NCBI GenBank assembly: GCA_949294665.1
Contig: CASFID010000048.1
Coordinates: 62,001-126,000 of the forward strand
Direction of reading: 5' to 3'
From: an uncultured Eubacteriales bacterium
GTDB taxonomy: Bacteria > Bacillota > Clostridia > Lachnospirales > Lachnospiraceae
Length of the DNA stretch: 64,000 nt
Part shown: in pieces, positions 43,677-53,521 of the stretch
Layout of the letters: every line of letters begins with the position of its first letter
Position numbering within the stretch: position 1 is the stretch's first letter
The notes under the pieces: model-generated
Databases searched by the model: none
The model's input: only the letters and a program-made list of their open reading frames with translations
Told to the model about the DNA's origin: nothing
Program-made: the position numbers and the translations under genes

Positions 43677-44822
43677 ATGAAAATGAAGACTTTAAGAGGG
43701 ATTACCTGGGACCACAGCAGAGGATATACTTCGATCGTCGCAGTGTCCCAGAGATTCGAGGAACTTCACAGAGACGTCAATATTAGCTGGGAAAAAAGAT
43801 CTCTTCAGGAATTTGCGGATGCCCCTTTGGAAAAACTGGCCAAAGCGTATGATCTGCTCGTGATCGATCACCCATGGGCCGGGTTTGCGGCAGATCAGGG
43901 GATCCTGCTTCCTTTGCAGGAGTATATCGATGCCGGATACCTTGAGGATCAAAAATGCAATTCAGTGGGAGCGTCTTACGAAAGCTATATTTTTAACGGA
44001 TTTCTCAGCGCGCTGCCCCTGGACGCCGCTACACCGGTCGCTGTATACAGACCGGACTGCTTTGATAAACAGGAAAGCCTGCCGGGAACTTTTGAGGAAG
44101 TTCTGGAGATTGCAAAAAGCGGAAAAGTAATCTATGCGGGAATACCGATCAATCTTCTGATGGATTTCTATATGTTTGGGGCTACATTGGGGGAACCAAT
44201 GTTTACGGAAGAAGAAATAATAGACAGACATGCGGGAGAAAAGATCCTGGAAGATATGAGGAATCTTGCTTCCATGTGTACCCCGGAGATTTTTTCATGG
44301 GATCCGGTTGACGTTCATGAAGCTCTGGCGGCTGAAAATGAATACTGCTACTGTCCGTTCGCATATGGTTATACCAATTATTCGAGAGATGGATACGCAG
44401 CTCATTTGTTAAAAGCAGGGAACGTGGTTTCGTATCACGGAAAAAATCTCAGGACAGTGCTTGGAGGAACAGGACTCTCCATTTCAAGTGCGTGCGAAGA
44501 AAAGGAGACGGCGGTCGAATTTTTGAAGTATGCGGTATCACCAAAAATACAGAGAACGCTGTATTTTGAAGGGGGAGGTCAGCCGGGACACAGATCGGCG
44601 TGGACTGACGACGAGTGTAACAGAAGGAGCGAGAATTTCTTCCGGGATACATTGAGAACACTGGATGAATCCTATCTTCGTCCACGTTACAGCGGATATC
44701 TGTATTTTCAGGACAGGGCGGGAGATCTCGTAAGAGAATACGTGAAAAACGGAGGGAAAGCCTCCGATACAATAGCAGGACTCAATCAATTGTACAGGAA
44801 GTCAAAGGAGGGAACAATATGA
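43677..44822 (+). CDS. Solute-binding-protein-like protein without signal peptide
   Basis: 381 residues. The overall pattern is that of a family 1 extracellular solute-binding protein (LLVIDHPWAGFAADQGILLPL, GTGLSISSACEEKETAVEFLKYAVS, GQPGHRSAW). However, the N-terminus (KMKTLRGITWDHSRGY) is polar with no signal peptide or lipobox, so it should stay in the cytosol. The start is set by GAGGTG 6 bases upstream, and no earlier in-frame start would add a signal. First gene of the operon; its end overlaps the CoA-transferase by 4 bases. It might bind the pathway substrate or regulate; the role is unknown. Confidence 0.75.
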   Translation: MKMKTLRGITWDHSRGYTSIVAVSQRFEELHRDVNISWEKRSLQEFADAPLEKLAKAYDLLVIDHPWAGFAADQGILLPLQEYIDAGYLEDQKCNSVGASYESYIFNGFLSALPLDAATPVAVYRPDCFDKQESLPGTFEEVLEIAKSGKVIYAGIPINLLMDFYMFGATLGEPMFTEEEIIDRHAGEKILEDMRNLASMCTPEIFSWDPVDVHEALAAENEYCYCPFAYGYTNYSRDGYAAHLLKAGNVVSYHGKNLRTVLGGTGLSISSACEEKETAVEFLKYAVSPKIQRTLYFEGGGQPGHRSAWTDDECNRRSENFFRDTLRTLDESYLRPRYSGYLYFQDRAGDLVREYVKNGGKASDTIAGLNQLYRKSKEGTI

Positions 44823-45967
44823 AACCTTTGAACGGAATCGTCGTGCTTGATTTCAGCCAGTATCTTGCAGGCCCATCCTGCTCCCTGCGTCTGGCCGATC
44901 TCGGAGCCAGAGTGATCAAGATCGAACGTCCGGGCAGCGGTGATAACTGCCGGCGGACAATTCTGAAAAATATGATGGTCGGCGACGACAGCCTTCTGTT
45001 CCATACGATCAACCGGAACAAAGAAAGTTTCTGTGCGAATATGAAAGATCCGGAGGACCTGGCCTTTCTGAAGAAACTGATCAAAAAAGCAGATGTGATG
45101 ATCGAGAATTTCAGACCGGGAGTGATGAAGAGAAACGGCCTTGATTATGAGAGTGTAAAAGAGATCAATCCCGGCATAGTATACGGAACGATCACAGGAT
45201 ACGGTACAGAAGGACCATGGGCCAAAAAACCGGGGCAGGATCTTCTGGTTCAGTCTATGTCAGGACTTACATGGCTGAACGGAAACGCGGGAAATCCGCC
45301 GATGCCGTTTGCGCTGTCTGTTGTGGATTCTTATACCGGGGTACATCTCGCGGAAGGAATCCTGGCCGCTCTGTTCCGCAGAAACCGGACGGGACAGGGG
45401 GGACGGATCGAAGTAAGCCTGATGGAATCCGCTCTGGATATGCAGTTTGAGGTGATTACGTCATACCTCAATGACGGAGGCCGACTGCCGGTCCGCGCGT
45501 CATATAATAACGCGCATGCTTATCTGGCCGCTCCGTATGGGATTTATCAGACGAAGGACGGATACATAGCGCTGTCTCAGGGGAGCCTGAAAGATCTGGC
45601 GTCGTATCTGGAAATCCCTGAATTGGCCGGCTACAAAGAGGAAGAAGCTTTCAGCAGACGGGACGAGATCAAGGAACTGATCGGAAACAGGCTGGTCCAG
45701 GAGACGACACAGCATTGGCTCAGCGTGCTTGAAAAAGAAGACTACTGGTGTTCAGACGTATATACATGGGAGAAGATGCTGGATTCCGGGGGATTTCAGG
45801 CGTTGAATTTCCTTCAGACGCTGAAAGCCGGCGACGGGAGAGAAATTGTTACATCAAGATGTCCGATCCGGATAGACGGGGAAGCTTACTATTCAGATCG
45901 GCCGGGGCCCGGGCTTGGAGCCGATACAGAGAAGATCACTCAGGAGATAGAGGAGGTGGTGAAATGA
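44819..45967 (+). CDS. CaiB/BaiF family CoA-transferase, first copy
   Basis: 382 residues, class III CoA-transferase. N-terminal [47 protein letters not shown] and the catalytic Asp in SVVDSYTGVHLAEG are typical. Transfers CoA between an acyl-CoA and a free acid. A closely related second copy follows with a 4-base overlap, suggesting two subunits or two steps, as in SmtAB-type succinyl-CoA:malate or citramalate transferases. The substrate is unknown. Confidence 0.92.
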   Translation: MKPLNGIVVLDFSQYLAGPSCSLRLADLGARVIKIERPGSGDNCRRTILKNMMVGDDSLLFHTINRNKESFCANMKDPEDLAFLKKLIKKADVMIENFRPGVMKRNGLDYESVKEINPGIVYGTITGYGTEGPWAKKPGQDLLVQSMSGLTWLNGNAGNPPMPFALSVVDSYTGVHLAEGILAALFRRNRTGQGGRIEVSLMESALDMQFEVITSYLNDGGRLPVRASYNNAHAYLAAPYGIYQTKDGYIALSQGSLKDLASYLEIPELAGYKEEEAFSRRDEIKELIGNRLVQETTQHWLSVLEKEDYWCSDVYTWEKMLDSGGFQALNFLQTLKAGDGREIVTSRCPIRIDGEAYYSDRPGPGLGADTEKITQEIEEVVK

Positions 45968-47091
45968 AGCCGCTGGAAGGAATCAAAGTGCTGGACTTCA
46001 GTCAGTATCTGGCAGGACCAAGCGCGACTCTGCGCCTGGCGGATCTGGGCGCGGAAGTGGTAAAAGTAGAAAAAGAGAACACAGGAGACGGATGCAGGAA
46101 ACTGAAAGTGCCGGGCTGTGAGATTGAAGGAGAGAGCCCTCTCTTTTGCGCAGTGAACCGCAACAAGGACAGCATCAGCGTAAACCTTAAAGAGGAGGAA
46201 ACGAGAGAAAAGATCAGGGAACTGATCCGTCAGTCCGATGTAGGGGTATTTAGTTTTCGTCCGGGAGTTGCAGAGAAACTGGGACTTTCCTATGAGAAAG
46301 TCAGAGAGTGGAATCCCAGATTGATATATGCGGAGGTAAGCGGATATGGCTCCGACGGTCCCTGGGCGGGAAAACCGGGGCAGGATCTTCTGGCGCAGAG
46401 CCTTTCGGGACTTCCATGGCTGAATGGAAACGCATCGGATGCGCCTACGCCTATGGGACTGTCGATTGCCGATATGTTTGCAGGCCAGTATCTTGTCCAG
46501 GGCGTCCTTTCAGCGCTGATCCGAAGGGATCAGACTGGGGAAGGCGGACTGGTTCAGGTAAATCTTCTGGAGTCTGTTCTGGATATCCAGTTCGAGGTGT
46601 TTACCACCTATCTGAACGACGGGCACCGGCTTCCGGTGCGGTCCGAAGTGAATAACGCCAATGCATACATTTCTGCCCCGTATGGAATCTATGAGACGCA
46701 AGAGGGCTATCTGGCGCTTGCGATGAATTCGATCATAGTGCTGGGCGAGCTGCTGGGGTGTGAAGAACTGCTCCGGTATACAGACGAGCGGGAATGGGCG
46801 ACAAAACGCGACGAGATCAAAGGAATCCTGAAAGAACATCTTATGAAAGACACCGCGGAGCACTGGCTGGAGAAACTGGAAGCCGCCGATATCTGGTGTG
46901 CAAAAGTGCTGAACTGGAAAGAACTGTTTGAAAATGAGGGATTCAAAGTGCTGGGAATGCTGCAGGACGTCAGGCGGAACGGGGAGACTGTTTTCCGGAC
47001 AACGAGATGTCCTATTACGATAGACGGCGAACGGTATTACTGTGACAAACCGGTGCCGGTCCTGGGGCAGGATAATAAAAAATATTTATAG
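45964..47091 (+). CDS. CaiB/BaiF family CoA-transferase, second copy
   Basis: 375 residues, related to the preceding protein along its whole length (same start [19 protein letters not shown], same [14 protein letters not shown]). The catalytic Asp is kept in [14 protein letters not shown], so both copies may be active. Start ATG 45964 overlaps the previous stop (ATGA). The two genes look like a tandem duplication that diverged; a hetero-oligomer is plausible. Confidence 0.92.
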   Translation: MKPLEGIKVLDFSQYLAGPSATLRLADLGAEVVKVEKENTGDGCRKLKVPGCEIEGESPLFCAVNRNKDSISVNLKEEETREKIRELIRQSDVGVFSFRPGVAEKLGLSYEKVREWNPRLIYAEVSGYGSDGPWAGKPGQDLLAQSLSGLPWLNGNASDAPTPMGLSIADMFAGQYLVQGVLSALIRRDQTGEGGLVQVNLLESVLDIQFEVFTTYLNDGHRLPVRSEVNNANAYISAPYGIYETQEGYLALAMNSIIVLGELLGCEELLRYTDEREWATKRDEIKGILKEHLMKDTAEHWLEKLEAADIWCAKVLNWKELFENEGFKVLGMLQDVRRNGETVFRTTRCPITIDGERYYCDKPVPVLGQDNKKYL

Positions 47092-47101
47092 GAGGGAAGA
47101 A

Positions 47102-47548
47102 ATGGAACAGGTAATTTATTATGAGGATTATGAGATTGGATCGGTAAGAGAATCGATCGGACGGACGATCACGGAGACGGACGTCGTGCTGCATGCAGGA
47201 CAGACGGGGGACTTTTTCCCGCATCACATGGACGCGGAATTCGCGAAAGGAACAGAGTTCGGACAACGGATCGCGCACGGTACTCTGACTTTCTGCGTGG
47301 CGGTAGGAATGACGGCAAATGTGATCAATCCGGTGGCGTTCTCATATGGATATGACCATCTGCGCTTTATCAATCCCGTATTCATAGGAGATACGATCCA
47401 CGTAAAAGTAACGATCAAGGAAAAAAGAGACCATAAGAAACGGGAAGATATGGGATTCGTAGTAGAGGCGCTGGAAGTATATAACCAGAGAAGCGAGCTT
47501 GTACTCGTGGCAGAACACCTTCTTCTCTGTGAGAAACGCGGAAAATAA
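47102..47548 (+). CDS. MaoC-like hydratase
   Basis: 148 residues, hot-dog fold. The hydratase motif with catalytic Asp and His lies at [19 protein letters not shown] (about 37-55), followed by IAHGTLTFC. Adds water to an enoyl-CoA (R-specific) or acts on mesaconyl-type CoA esters. Directly after two CoA-transferases, it would process the CoA ester formed there. Start ATG 47102 with GGAGGG. Confidence 0.9.
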   Translation: MEQVIYYEDYEIGSVRESIGRTITETDVVLHAGQTGDFFPHHMDAEFAKGTEFGQRIAHGTLTFCVAVGMTANVINPVAFSYGYDHLRFINPVFIGDTIHVKVTIKEKRDHKKREDMGFVVEALEVYNQRSELVLVAEHLLLCEKRGK

Positions 47549-47594
47549 AAAGTAAAGAAAGGGATATGATGTCCGACATCATTAGAAAAAAGAT

Positions 47595-48620
47595 ATGAAA
47601 AAAATAATCAGTATATTTTTGTGTGTAATGTTAACAGCGGCAATGATCAGCGGGTGTTCTTACGGCGACAGCGCGGACTCATCTGATCAGCAGGAAAAAA
47701 AGACAGTGGACGAGGATACTACGCTGAACATCACTCTGATCAATCAGGGATCCGGTCAGCCTTATATCGCGGCATATAAGGACTGTTTCGATCAGGCGGA
47801 GAAAGATCTGAATGTAAAAATCACACTGGTAGACGGTGGATGGGACGCCAACCAGCAGGCAAATGCAATCCAGAACGCGATCTCTTCCGGTGCGGACGGC
47901 ATCGTGCTCAGCCCGGTGGATCCCAGCGCAGTATGCACATATGTCGATGAAGCGCTGGATGCGGGCGTTGAAGTATGCGCTCTGACTACGCAGATCGGGA
48001 CAGGGCCGGCTGATGATCCGGTGTATCCGGGTACGGTAGGTTTTGTGGGACATGTTGAAACGCAAGTCGGAGAAACAGCTATGCAGATGGCTGCAGACGT
48101 ACTGGGAGGAAAAGGAAAGATAGCTCTGATCGAGGGAACTCCGGGAATGTCTGATACAGAGTACCGTAAAGGGGGCATCGACGCAAAAGCCGCGGAATAT
48201 CCGGATATTGAAATCGTGTCCAGAGTATGCGGGGAATTCGTGGTCGAAGAGGCATATACTGCAATGCAGAATATCATCCAGTCAAATCCTGACGTTCAGC
48301 TTGTAATCTGCCACTCAGACAATATGGCGGTAGGAGCGGCAAGAGCTCTGGACGACGCAGGCCTTACAGGACAGATCCAGATCGTAGGGATAGGCGGTTC
48401 CAAAGACGCGCTCGATATGATCAAAAACGGCGAGATTTACGGAACAGTCATGTATGTACCTGCAACAGAAGCCTACACGGCAATTGAGGCGACCGCCAAT
48501 GTGATCAGAGGAAAAGCCGAAAGAGAAGTGTTCTATAACGTACAAGATCTGGATATGTTCAAAGACACAGGAGATATCTGCACACAGGAGAATGTAGATG
48601 AATTTACACCGGAATGGTAA
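47595..48620 (+). CDS. Sugar-type ABC transporter substrate-binding lipoprotein
   Basis: 341 residues. Lipoprotein signal with lipobox ISGC (Cys21), an acidic linker, then a periplasmic-binding-protein type I (Peripla_BP_4, RbsB-like) fold: NAISSGADGIVLSPVDP, GKIALIEGTPGMSD and ICHSDNMAVGAARAL. Delivers a polyol, sugar or similar small molecule to the RbsA/RbsC-like pair downstream. Start ATG 47595. Together with the catabolic genes it suggests the imported molecule is the pathway substrate. Confidence 0.92.
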   Translation: MKKIISIFLCVMLTAAMISGCSYGDSADSSDQQEKKTVDEDTTLNITLINQGSGQPYIAAYKDCFDQAEKDLNVKITLVDGGWDANQQANAIQNAISSGADGIVLSPVDPSAVCTYVDEALDAGVEVCALTTQIGTGPADDPVYPGTVGFVGHVETQVGETAMQMAADVLGGKGKIALIEGTPGMSDTEYRKGGIDAKAAEYPDIEIVSRVCGEFVVEEAYTAMQNIIQSNPDVQLVICHSDNMAVGAARALDDAGLTGQIQIVGIGGSKDALDMIKNGEIYGTVMYVPATEAYTAIEATANVIRGKAEREVFYNVQDLDMFKDTGDICTQENVDEFTPEW

Positions 48621-48641
48621 GAAGAATAAGGAGAGATGACC

Positions 48642-50123
48642 GTGTCGTTATTGAGAATGGAGCAGGTGAGTAAGATATATCCGGGTACGATTGCTCTGGA
48701 CAAGGCGTCGATCAAACTGGAGAGAGGACAGGTCCTGGGAATGCTGGGGCTTAATGGGGCGGGGAAATCCACCCTGATCAAGATCCTGTCCGGGGATATC
48801 ACGGCTAATGAAGGAACAATATATCTTGACGATAAACCAATTGCGATCCGAAATCCGAAAGACGCGATTGAACAGGGGATCGCAACGGTTTATCAGGAAA
48901 GTCAGCTCGTTGAGCAGATGACAGTATATGAAAATATCCTGCTTGGAAAAGAAGAGATCCGATGTGGAATGGTAAATTTCGCATCGATGAAAAAGAAAGT
49001 AGAGGAAAAGATCAACGAATTCGGATTCCAGATCCCAGTAGATGTGAAGGTCTTTGAACTGAGCACAGCTCAGAAAAGACTGGCTGAAATCGTAAAAGCT
49101 CTGTCTACGAACGCAAAAGTGCTGATCCTGGATGAACCTACTGCTTCACTGACGAAAGAAGAAGCGTTCAGCCTGATGGAGGATATCAGGAAAATAAAGG
49201 AAAAAGGAGTAGGCATTATTTTCGTGTCTCACAGGATGGACGAAGTGAAGTTCATCTGTGACAGCGCTACAGTGCTGAGAAACGGAAAAGTGGCGGCAAA
49301 TCTGGAGAAAGATGAATTTACACAGGAAAACATCATCATGCATCTCGTGGGTGAAAAGGAATACCGCGCAGAGAAAAAACAGGAAGAGGACGACAACACA
49401 GACCGCATTCACAGAGACAGAGTTGCCCTTCATTTTAAAGGAAGTCTGACAAACAAACTGACGGACATTGATTTTAAAGTATATGAGGGAGAAATCGTCG
49501 GGATCGCGGGGACGCTGGGGTCAGGACGTTCGTCCCTGCTGCGTGCGATCAGCGGAGCGCTGGGCCGGGCTTCATACGAAGTGTTTGGCCGGACAGTGTC
49601 GGTAAAATGTGTACGAGACGCTGTAAAAGAAAAAGTCGTGTACATTCCGGAGGACCGGAAAGCGGAAGGCCTTTTTTTGAAATGGTCGATCAAGGATAAC
49701 ATTTCTTTGCCGCATCTGTATGAGCGGTCAAAATGCTTCATCCCGTCAAAGTGGGAAACGGAAGAAGGAAATAAATACATCGATAAGTTCCTGATCAAAG
49801 CAAACAGCTGCACGCAGACCGGCAATGAACTTTCCGGCGGCAACCAGCAGAAAGTCCTTCTTGGGAAATGGGTGCGGGAGGACGCCAGGATACTGATGTT
49901 TGACGAACCAACCCACGGAGTGGATATCCACGCAAAACAGGAGATATACGGGATCATACGTAACGCCGCCAGAAATGGGGCCGGAGTGATCGTGGTTTCT
50001 TCGGAGATGGACGAGCTGATTGAATTATCGGACAGAATAATCATGATTAATAATGGAACGATTGTCGGTGAGGCGGACAAAAAGCCATTTGACGATCAGA
50101 AGATTTTAGCTGCCATTTCCTGA
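48642..50123 (+). CDS. Sugar ABC transporter ATP-binding protein (RbsA-like, two ATPase domains)
   Basis: About 493 residues. The first ATPase half has Walker A GLNGAGKST and Walker B LILDEPTASLT. The second half has a degenerate Walker A GTLGSGRSS, signature LSGGNQQKVLLGKW and LMFDEPTHGVD. This asymmetry is normal for RbsA/MglA proteins. I prefer GTG 48642, 8 bases after AGGAG, because the ATG at 48636 is only 2 bases from that site. Energises import with the permease at 50156. Confidence 0.93.
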   Translation: MSLLRMEQVSKIYPGTIALDKASIKLERGQVLGMLGLNGAGKSTLIKILSGDITANEGTIYLDDKPIAIRNPKDAIEQGIATVYQESQLVEQMTVYENILLGKEEIRCGMVNFASMKKKVEEKINEFGFQIPVDVKVFELSTAQKRLAEIVKALSTNAKVLILDEPTASLTKEEAFSLMEDIRKIKEKGVGIIFVSHRMDEVKFICDSATVLRNGKVAANLEKDEFTQENIIMHLVGEKEYRAEKKQEEDDNTDRIHRDRVALHFKGSLTNKLTDIDFKVYEGEIVGIAGTLGSGRSSLLRAISGALGRASYEVFGRTVSVKCVRDAVKEKVVYIPEDRKAEGLFLKWSIKDNISLPHLYERSKCFIPSKWETEEGNKYIDKFLIKANSCTQTGNELSGGNQQKVLLGKWVREDARILMFDEPTHGVDIHAKQEIYGIIRNAARNGAGVIVVSSEMDELIELSDRIIMINNGTIVGEADKKPFDDQKILAAIS

Positions 50124-50155
50124 TTTATGTGAATTGTAGTAGGAGGTTTGTAAAA

Positions 50156-51121
50156 TTGAGGAAATTTTTAAATGCAGAAAAACTAAGAAGCTTCGGCATC
50201 TATATTATTCTGGTCATCATAGTCATAGTGGTAAGTTCTTTGAATTCAGCCTTTTTGACAAAGAATAATATACTGAATCTGGGAAGCCAGATATCCATGA
50301 ATGGAGTTCTTGCCGTTGGCATGACAATCGTGATCATAGCGGGAGGGTTCGACTTGTCCGTCGGCTCGAACGTAGCGATGTGTGGAGCCGTGGCATTGAT
50401 CGTGTCAAACAGCACGGGATCTCTGCTCCTCGGTATGACGGGAGCAGTGGTCGTAGGACTTGTATTCGGTATGATCAACGGTCTGATCGTGAAAAAGATA
50501 GGGATCAACGCTCTGATCACGACGCTTGCCACGAATATCGCACTGAATGGAATCGCTCTGATCTATACGCACTCAGATTCCATTATGTCGACGAATGAGA
50601 GCTTTAAACTGCTTGGAAAATTAAAAATACTGGGAATCCCATTTAATCTGATCGTTTTTGTTGTAGTTGTGATCGCAGGACATATATTTATGAGCAGAAC
50701 GAAACCGGGACGTTATGTGTATGCAGTAGGCGGCAATACAAGAGCTGCTCGTCTGTCAGGCGTGAACACGGATCTGTACGGTATCCTTTCCTTTGTGATC
50801 TCCGGATTCTGCTGCAGCCTGGTCGGGATCATGCTTACTACAAAGCTTGGCTCTGTGTCGGCGACATACGGTTCGGGCTATGAGATGGATGCGATCGCGG
50901 CTACGGTAATAGGCGGAACGAGTATTAATGGCGGAGAGGGAAGTGTGGCGCGCACGGTAGCGGGTATACTGCTTCTTGGTGTTCTGGCCAATGCATTTGA
51001 CCTGATGGGAATAGGGATCGAGTATCAGTATGTATTCAAAGGTCTTGTGATCCTGGTCGCAGTTTCGGCAGACAAGCTCTCGGAAAAAGCGAAAAGCAAA
51101 AAGGTATCATTCCAAAAGTAG
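50156..51121 (+). CDS. Sugar ABC transporter permease (RbsC-like)
   Basis: 321 residues, about 8-10 helices. It contains IAGGFDLSVGSNVAMCGAVA (BPD_transp_2 signature) and the loop GGNTRAARLSGVNTDLYG that contacts the ATPase. The start is TTG 50156, preceded by AGGAGG about 9 bases upstream; a GTG at 50129 would put that site inside the gene. It completes a ribose-type importer with the two genes before it. Confidence 0.93.
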   Translation: MRKFLNAEKLRSFGIYIILVIIVIVVSSLNSAFLTKNNILNLGSQISMNGVLAVGMTIVIIAGGFDLSVGSNVAMCGAVALIVSNSTGSLLLGMTGAVVVGLVFGMINGLIVKKIGINALITTLATNIALNGIALIYTHSDSIMSTNESFKLLGKLKILGIPFNLIVFVVVVIAGHIFMSRTKPGRYVYAVGGNTRAARLSGVNTDLYGILSFVISGFCCSLVGIMLTTKLGSVSATYGSGYEMDAIAATVIGGTSINGGEGSVARTVAGILLLGVLANAFDLMGIGIEYQYVFKGLVILVAVSADKLSEKAKSKKVSFQK

Positions 51122-51133
51122 GAGGAAACGATA

Positions 51134-52102
51134 ATGGGCAAGGAAAAATCAATGAAAGAGTTACCCCAGGGTATAGCCGCAATAGATGCTCCATTCGGAG
51201 GCTTTCCGCTTCTGCTCTATCTGATCAAGGGCAGGGAAACTGTCCTGGTCGATACGGGAATTGCGGAAACCCCCAGAGAGAAAATATTTCCATATCTGGA
51301 AAAACATAATATGACGCCAGAAGATATAGATAAGATAGTGATCACTCATGCGCATCACGACCATTTCGGCGGGAATTACGACATGTATGCAGCGAATCCG
51401 AATATCGAGTTTATAGCGCATGAGATGGACTATGAATGGATGGAGGATCATCAGAGACATTTTAATGAAATGTATCTCTCCTATACGGATCAGTGGACGC
51501 CGGATGCGGCATACGAAAAAGGCGTACTTGACGCTGCAGGCAAGGATGCCCCGATCGTAACAGTGATAAAAGGCCCTCATGAAGCGATCGATCTCGGGGA
51601 CGGTCTCGTGCTTGATATCTATCACACGGGGGCACATTCTCCGGGAGAGGTCATCATACACATTGAAAAACTGAATTGTGTGATCACCGGAGACTGTATC
51701 CAGCTCAGGGGGACTATGAACGAAAACGGAGTGGGGACATTCCCTCTGTTTAACAATGTTGAACGTTATATTATGGCGCTGGAGAAAATCAGGTTCCTGG
51801 AATGCGAATATGTATGTACGTCGCATACGGGAATTCTGGACAAAGCAGAGGCAGAGGATATGATCAAAGAATCCATGGAGTTTGTGGCGGCGCATCAGGA
51901 GAATATTCTGGAAACTCTCCGGAGCCATCCGGACGGACTGTCGCTCCACGATCTGGCGGATATTCTGCATGATAAATATTATAGTGTATATGAAAATGCA
52001 TACCAGCTTCATGCGACGACGCATGCGCAGTGCCAGTTCCTGAAAGATCAGAAAAAGATCAGGCGCGTGCCAAGAGGAGGTAAACTGATCTGGAAATTGT
52101 AA
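51134..52102 (+). CDS. Metallo-beta-lactamase fold hydrolase
   Basis: 322 residues. The zinc motif HxHxDH is visible as THAHHDHFGG (about 73-82), with further ligands in YHTGAHSPGE, ITGDCI and CTSHTG. The C-terminal region (about 240-322) has a winged-helix-like end (LHATTHAQCQFLKDQKKIRRV), as in LACTB2 or some thioesterase-like members. In this operon it could act as an acyl-CoA thioesterase or lactonase. Start ATG 51134 with AGGAGG. Confidence 0.9.
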   Translation: MGKEKSMKELPQGIAAIDAPFGGFPLLLYLIKGRETVLVDTGIAETPREKIFPYLEKHNMTPEDIDKIVITHAHHDHFGGNYDMYAANPNIEFIAHEMDYEWMEDHQRHFNEMYLSYTDQWTPDAAYEKGVLDAAGKDAPIVTVIKGPHEAIDLGDGLVLDIYHTGAHSPGEVIIHIEKLNCVITGDCIQLRGTMNENGVGTFPLFNNVERYIMALEKIRFLECEYVCTSHTGILDKAEAEDMIKESMEFVAAHQENILETLRSHPDGLSLHDLADILHDKYYSVYENAYQLHATTHAQCQFLKDQKKIRRVPRGGKLIWKL

Positions 52103-52151
52103 ACAAATATTTCGTCTGAAATTCTCTGTGAGAAAAAGGAGGAAAAAGCTG

Positions 52152-53474
52152 ATGGTTAATGTTAATACTATTTTGCTGGTGCTTTTTTTGATCTCATATG
52201 TGTTTATGATCGTGGTTCTGGTAAAGGGGTATAATCCTTCCATCGTGTTGCTGGGAACAGGAATACTCTGGGCGATACTTGGCGGCATGAATCTGATGGA
52301 GATCCTGAATGAATTGATTTCGGGACAGTTTGAAGCTCAGGCCGTTTCGTTTATGACAATTATATTCGGCGCATGGTTTGCGCAAGTCATGATAAAAACG
52401 GGAATTGTAAAAACGATTATAAGGACAGCAGTCGAACTTGGCGGCGATAATCCTAAAGTTCTTATTGCCATTATTATGGTTGTGGTAAGCGTCATGTTCA
52501 CATCACTTTATAGCATCGGCCCTGTAATTGCAGTTGGCGTTATTGTGCTTCCGGTTATGATTTCACTGGGGATTCCTTCCAGAATCTCCATTGTTGCCTA
52601 TGGGTTTTCGGTGGCGGTAGGACAGCTTATGAATGTATCGCAATATGTTGTAATGCGCGGTTTGCTGTCTTATATTGATGAAATTCCGGAGACGATAACA
52701 ACGCCGTGGACTCCATATGCGTTTATTGCTTTTGGGGTGGGCGTTATCGTAAGTATAGCGGGCGTGCTGTTTATGTACAGCATTGCCGTGAGAAATAAAA
52801 CCGGGAAAAAAGTAAGAAAAGTAAAGAGCTGGGCAGTAAAGAAAGTGGACAGTGAAGAGGTGACTTTCGTTCCGTGGTATGTGTGTATAGCTACGATAAT
52901 ACCTGTTATTCTTATGATGGCGTTTAAAGTGAATATTTTTGCATCGTTTATCATTGGAATCTTGTATGCGATCTGTACCGCTAAGATTACTTACAGAAAA
53001 ATAAGGATATTTCCTCTGATCAGCAAAACATTTAAAGCAGGTGCAGGAGAATCGGCCGGAATGATCATGTACATGGCATGCGCCTATACTGTGGCGACGG
53101 GAGCTTCGTCGATCCGACCGGTCCTGCAGGAAACTTTAGGAGGAATTCTGCCGGAAACGACACTTGGATTTACTATTTTTATGATTGCTCTTGTTCCTCT
53201 TTTTATGTACAGGGGCCCATTGGCGCTGGCAGGAGCCGGAGCGGCGATCTATGCGACCATTTTCGCTGTCGGCAGCGTCCCTGTTACATATCTGTGGATG
53301 CTCTGCTTCGCAGGAAACTCTGTATACAGCGCAGTAGATCCTACAAATTCTACAAACGTATGGACATGTTCATATGCGAAAGTAAAACCATTTGAATTTA
53401 TAAAAACAGCATTGCCGATCGGATGGGTGTATGCTCTTTGTATACTCGGGGTGTTGTGGTATATGCACGGATGA
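52152..53474 (+). CDS. Anion-permease-like membrane transporter
   Basis: 440 residues, about 11-12 membrane helices. Two similar halves have re-entrant-type motifs: FTSLYSIGPVIAVGVIVLPVM in the first and MYRGPLALAGAGAAIYATIF in the second. The pattern resembles the ion-transporter superfamily that includes citrate and gluconate carriers, but I cannot name the family with certainty. It may import or export an organic acid of the pathway. Start ATG 52152 with AAAGGAGG. Confidence 0.7.
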   Translation: MVNVNTILLVLFLISYVFMIVVLVKGYNPSIVLLGTGILWAILGGMNLMEILNELISGQFEAQAVSFMTIIFGAWFAQVMIKTGIVKTIIRTAVELGGDNPKVLIAIIMVVVSVMFTSLYSIGPVIAVGVIVLPVMISLGIPSRISIVAYGFSVAVGQLMNVSQYVVMRGLLSYIDEIPETITTPWTPYAFIAFGVGVIVSIAGVLFMYSIAVRNKTGKKVRKVKSWAVKKVDSEEVTFVPWYVCIATIIPVILMMAFKVNIFASFIIGILYAICTAKITYRKIRIFPLISKTFKAGAGESAGMIMYMACAYTVATGASSIRPVLQETLGGILPETTLGFTIFMIALVPLFMYRGPLALAGAGAAIYATIFAVGSVPVTYLWMLCFAGNSVYSAVDPTNSTNVWTCSYAKVKPFEFIKTALPIGWVYALCILGVLWYMHG

Positions 53475-53521
53475 TTCTATATGAACTGAAACGGTAAACG
53501 ACGGAGAGATATGGAGGAAAT

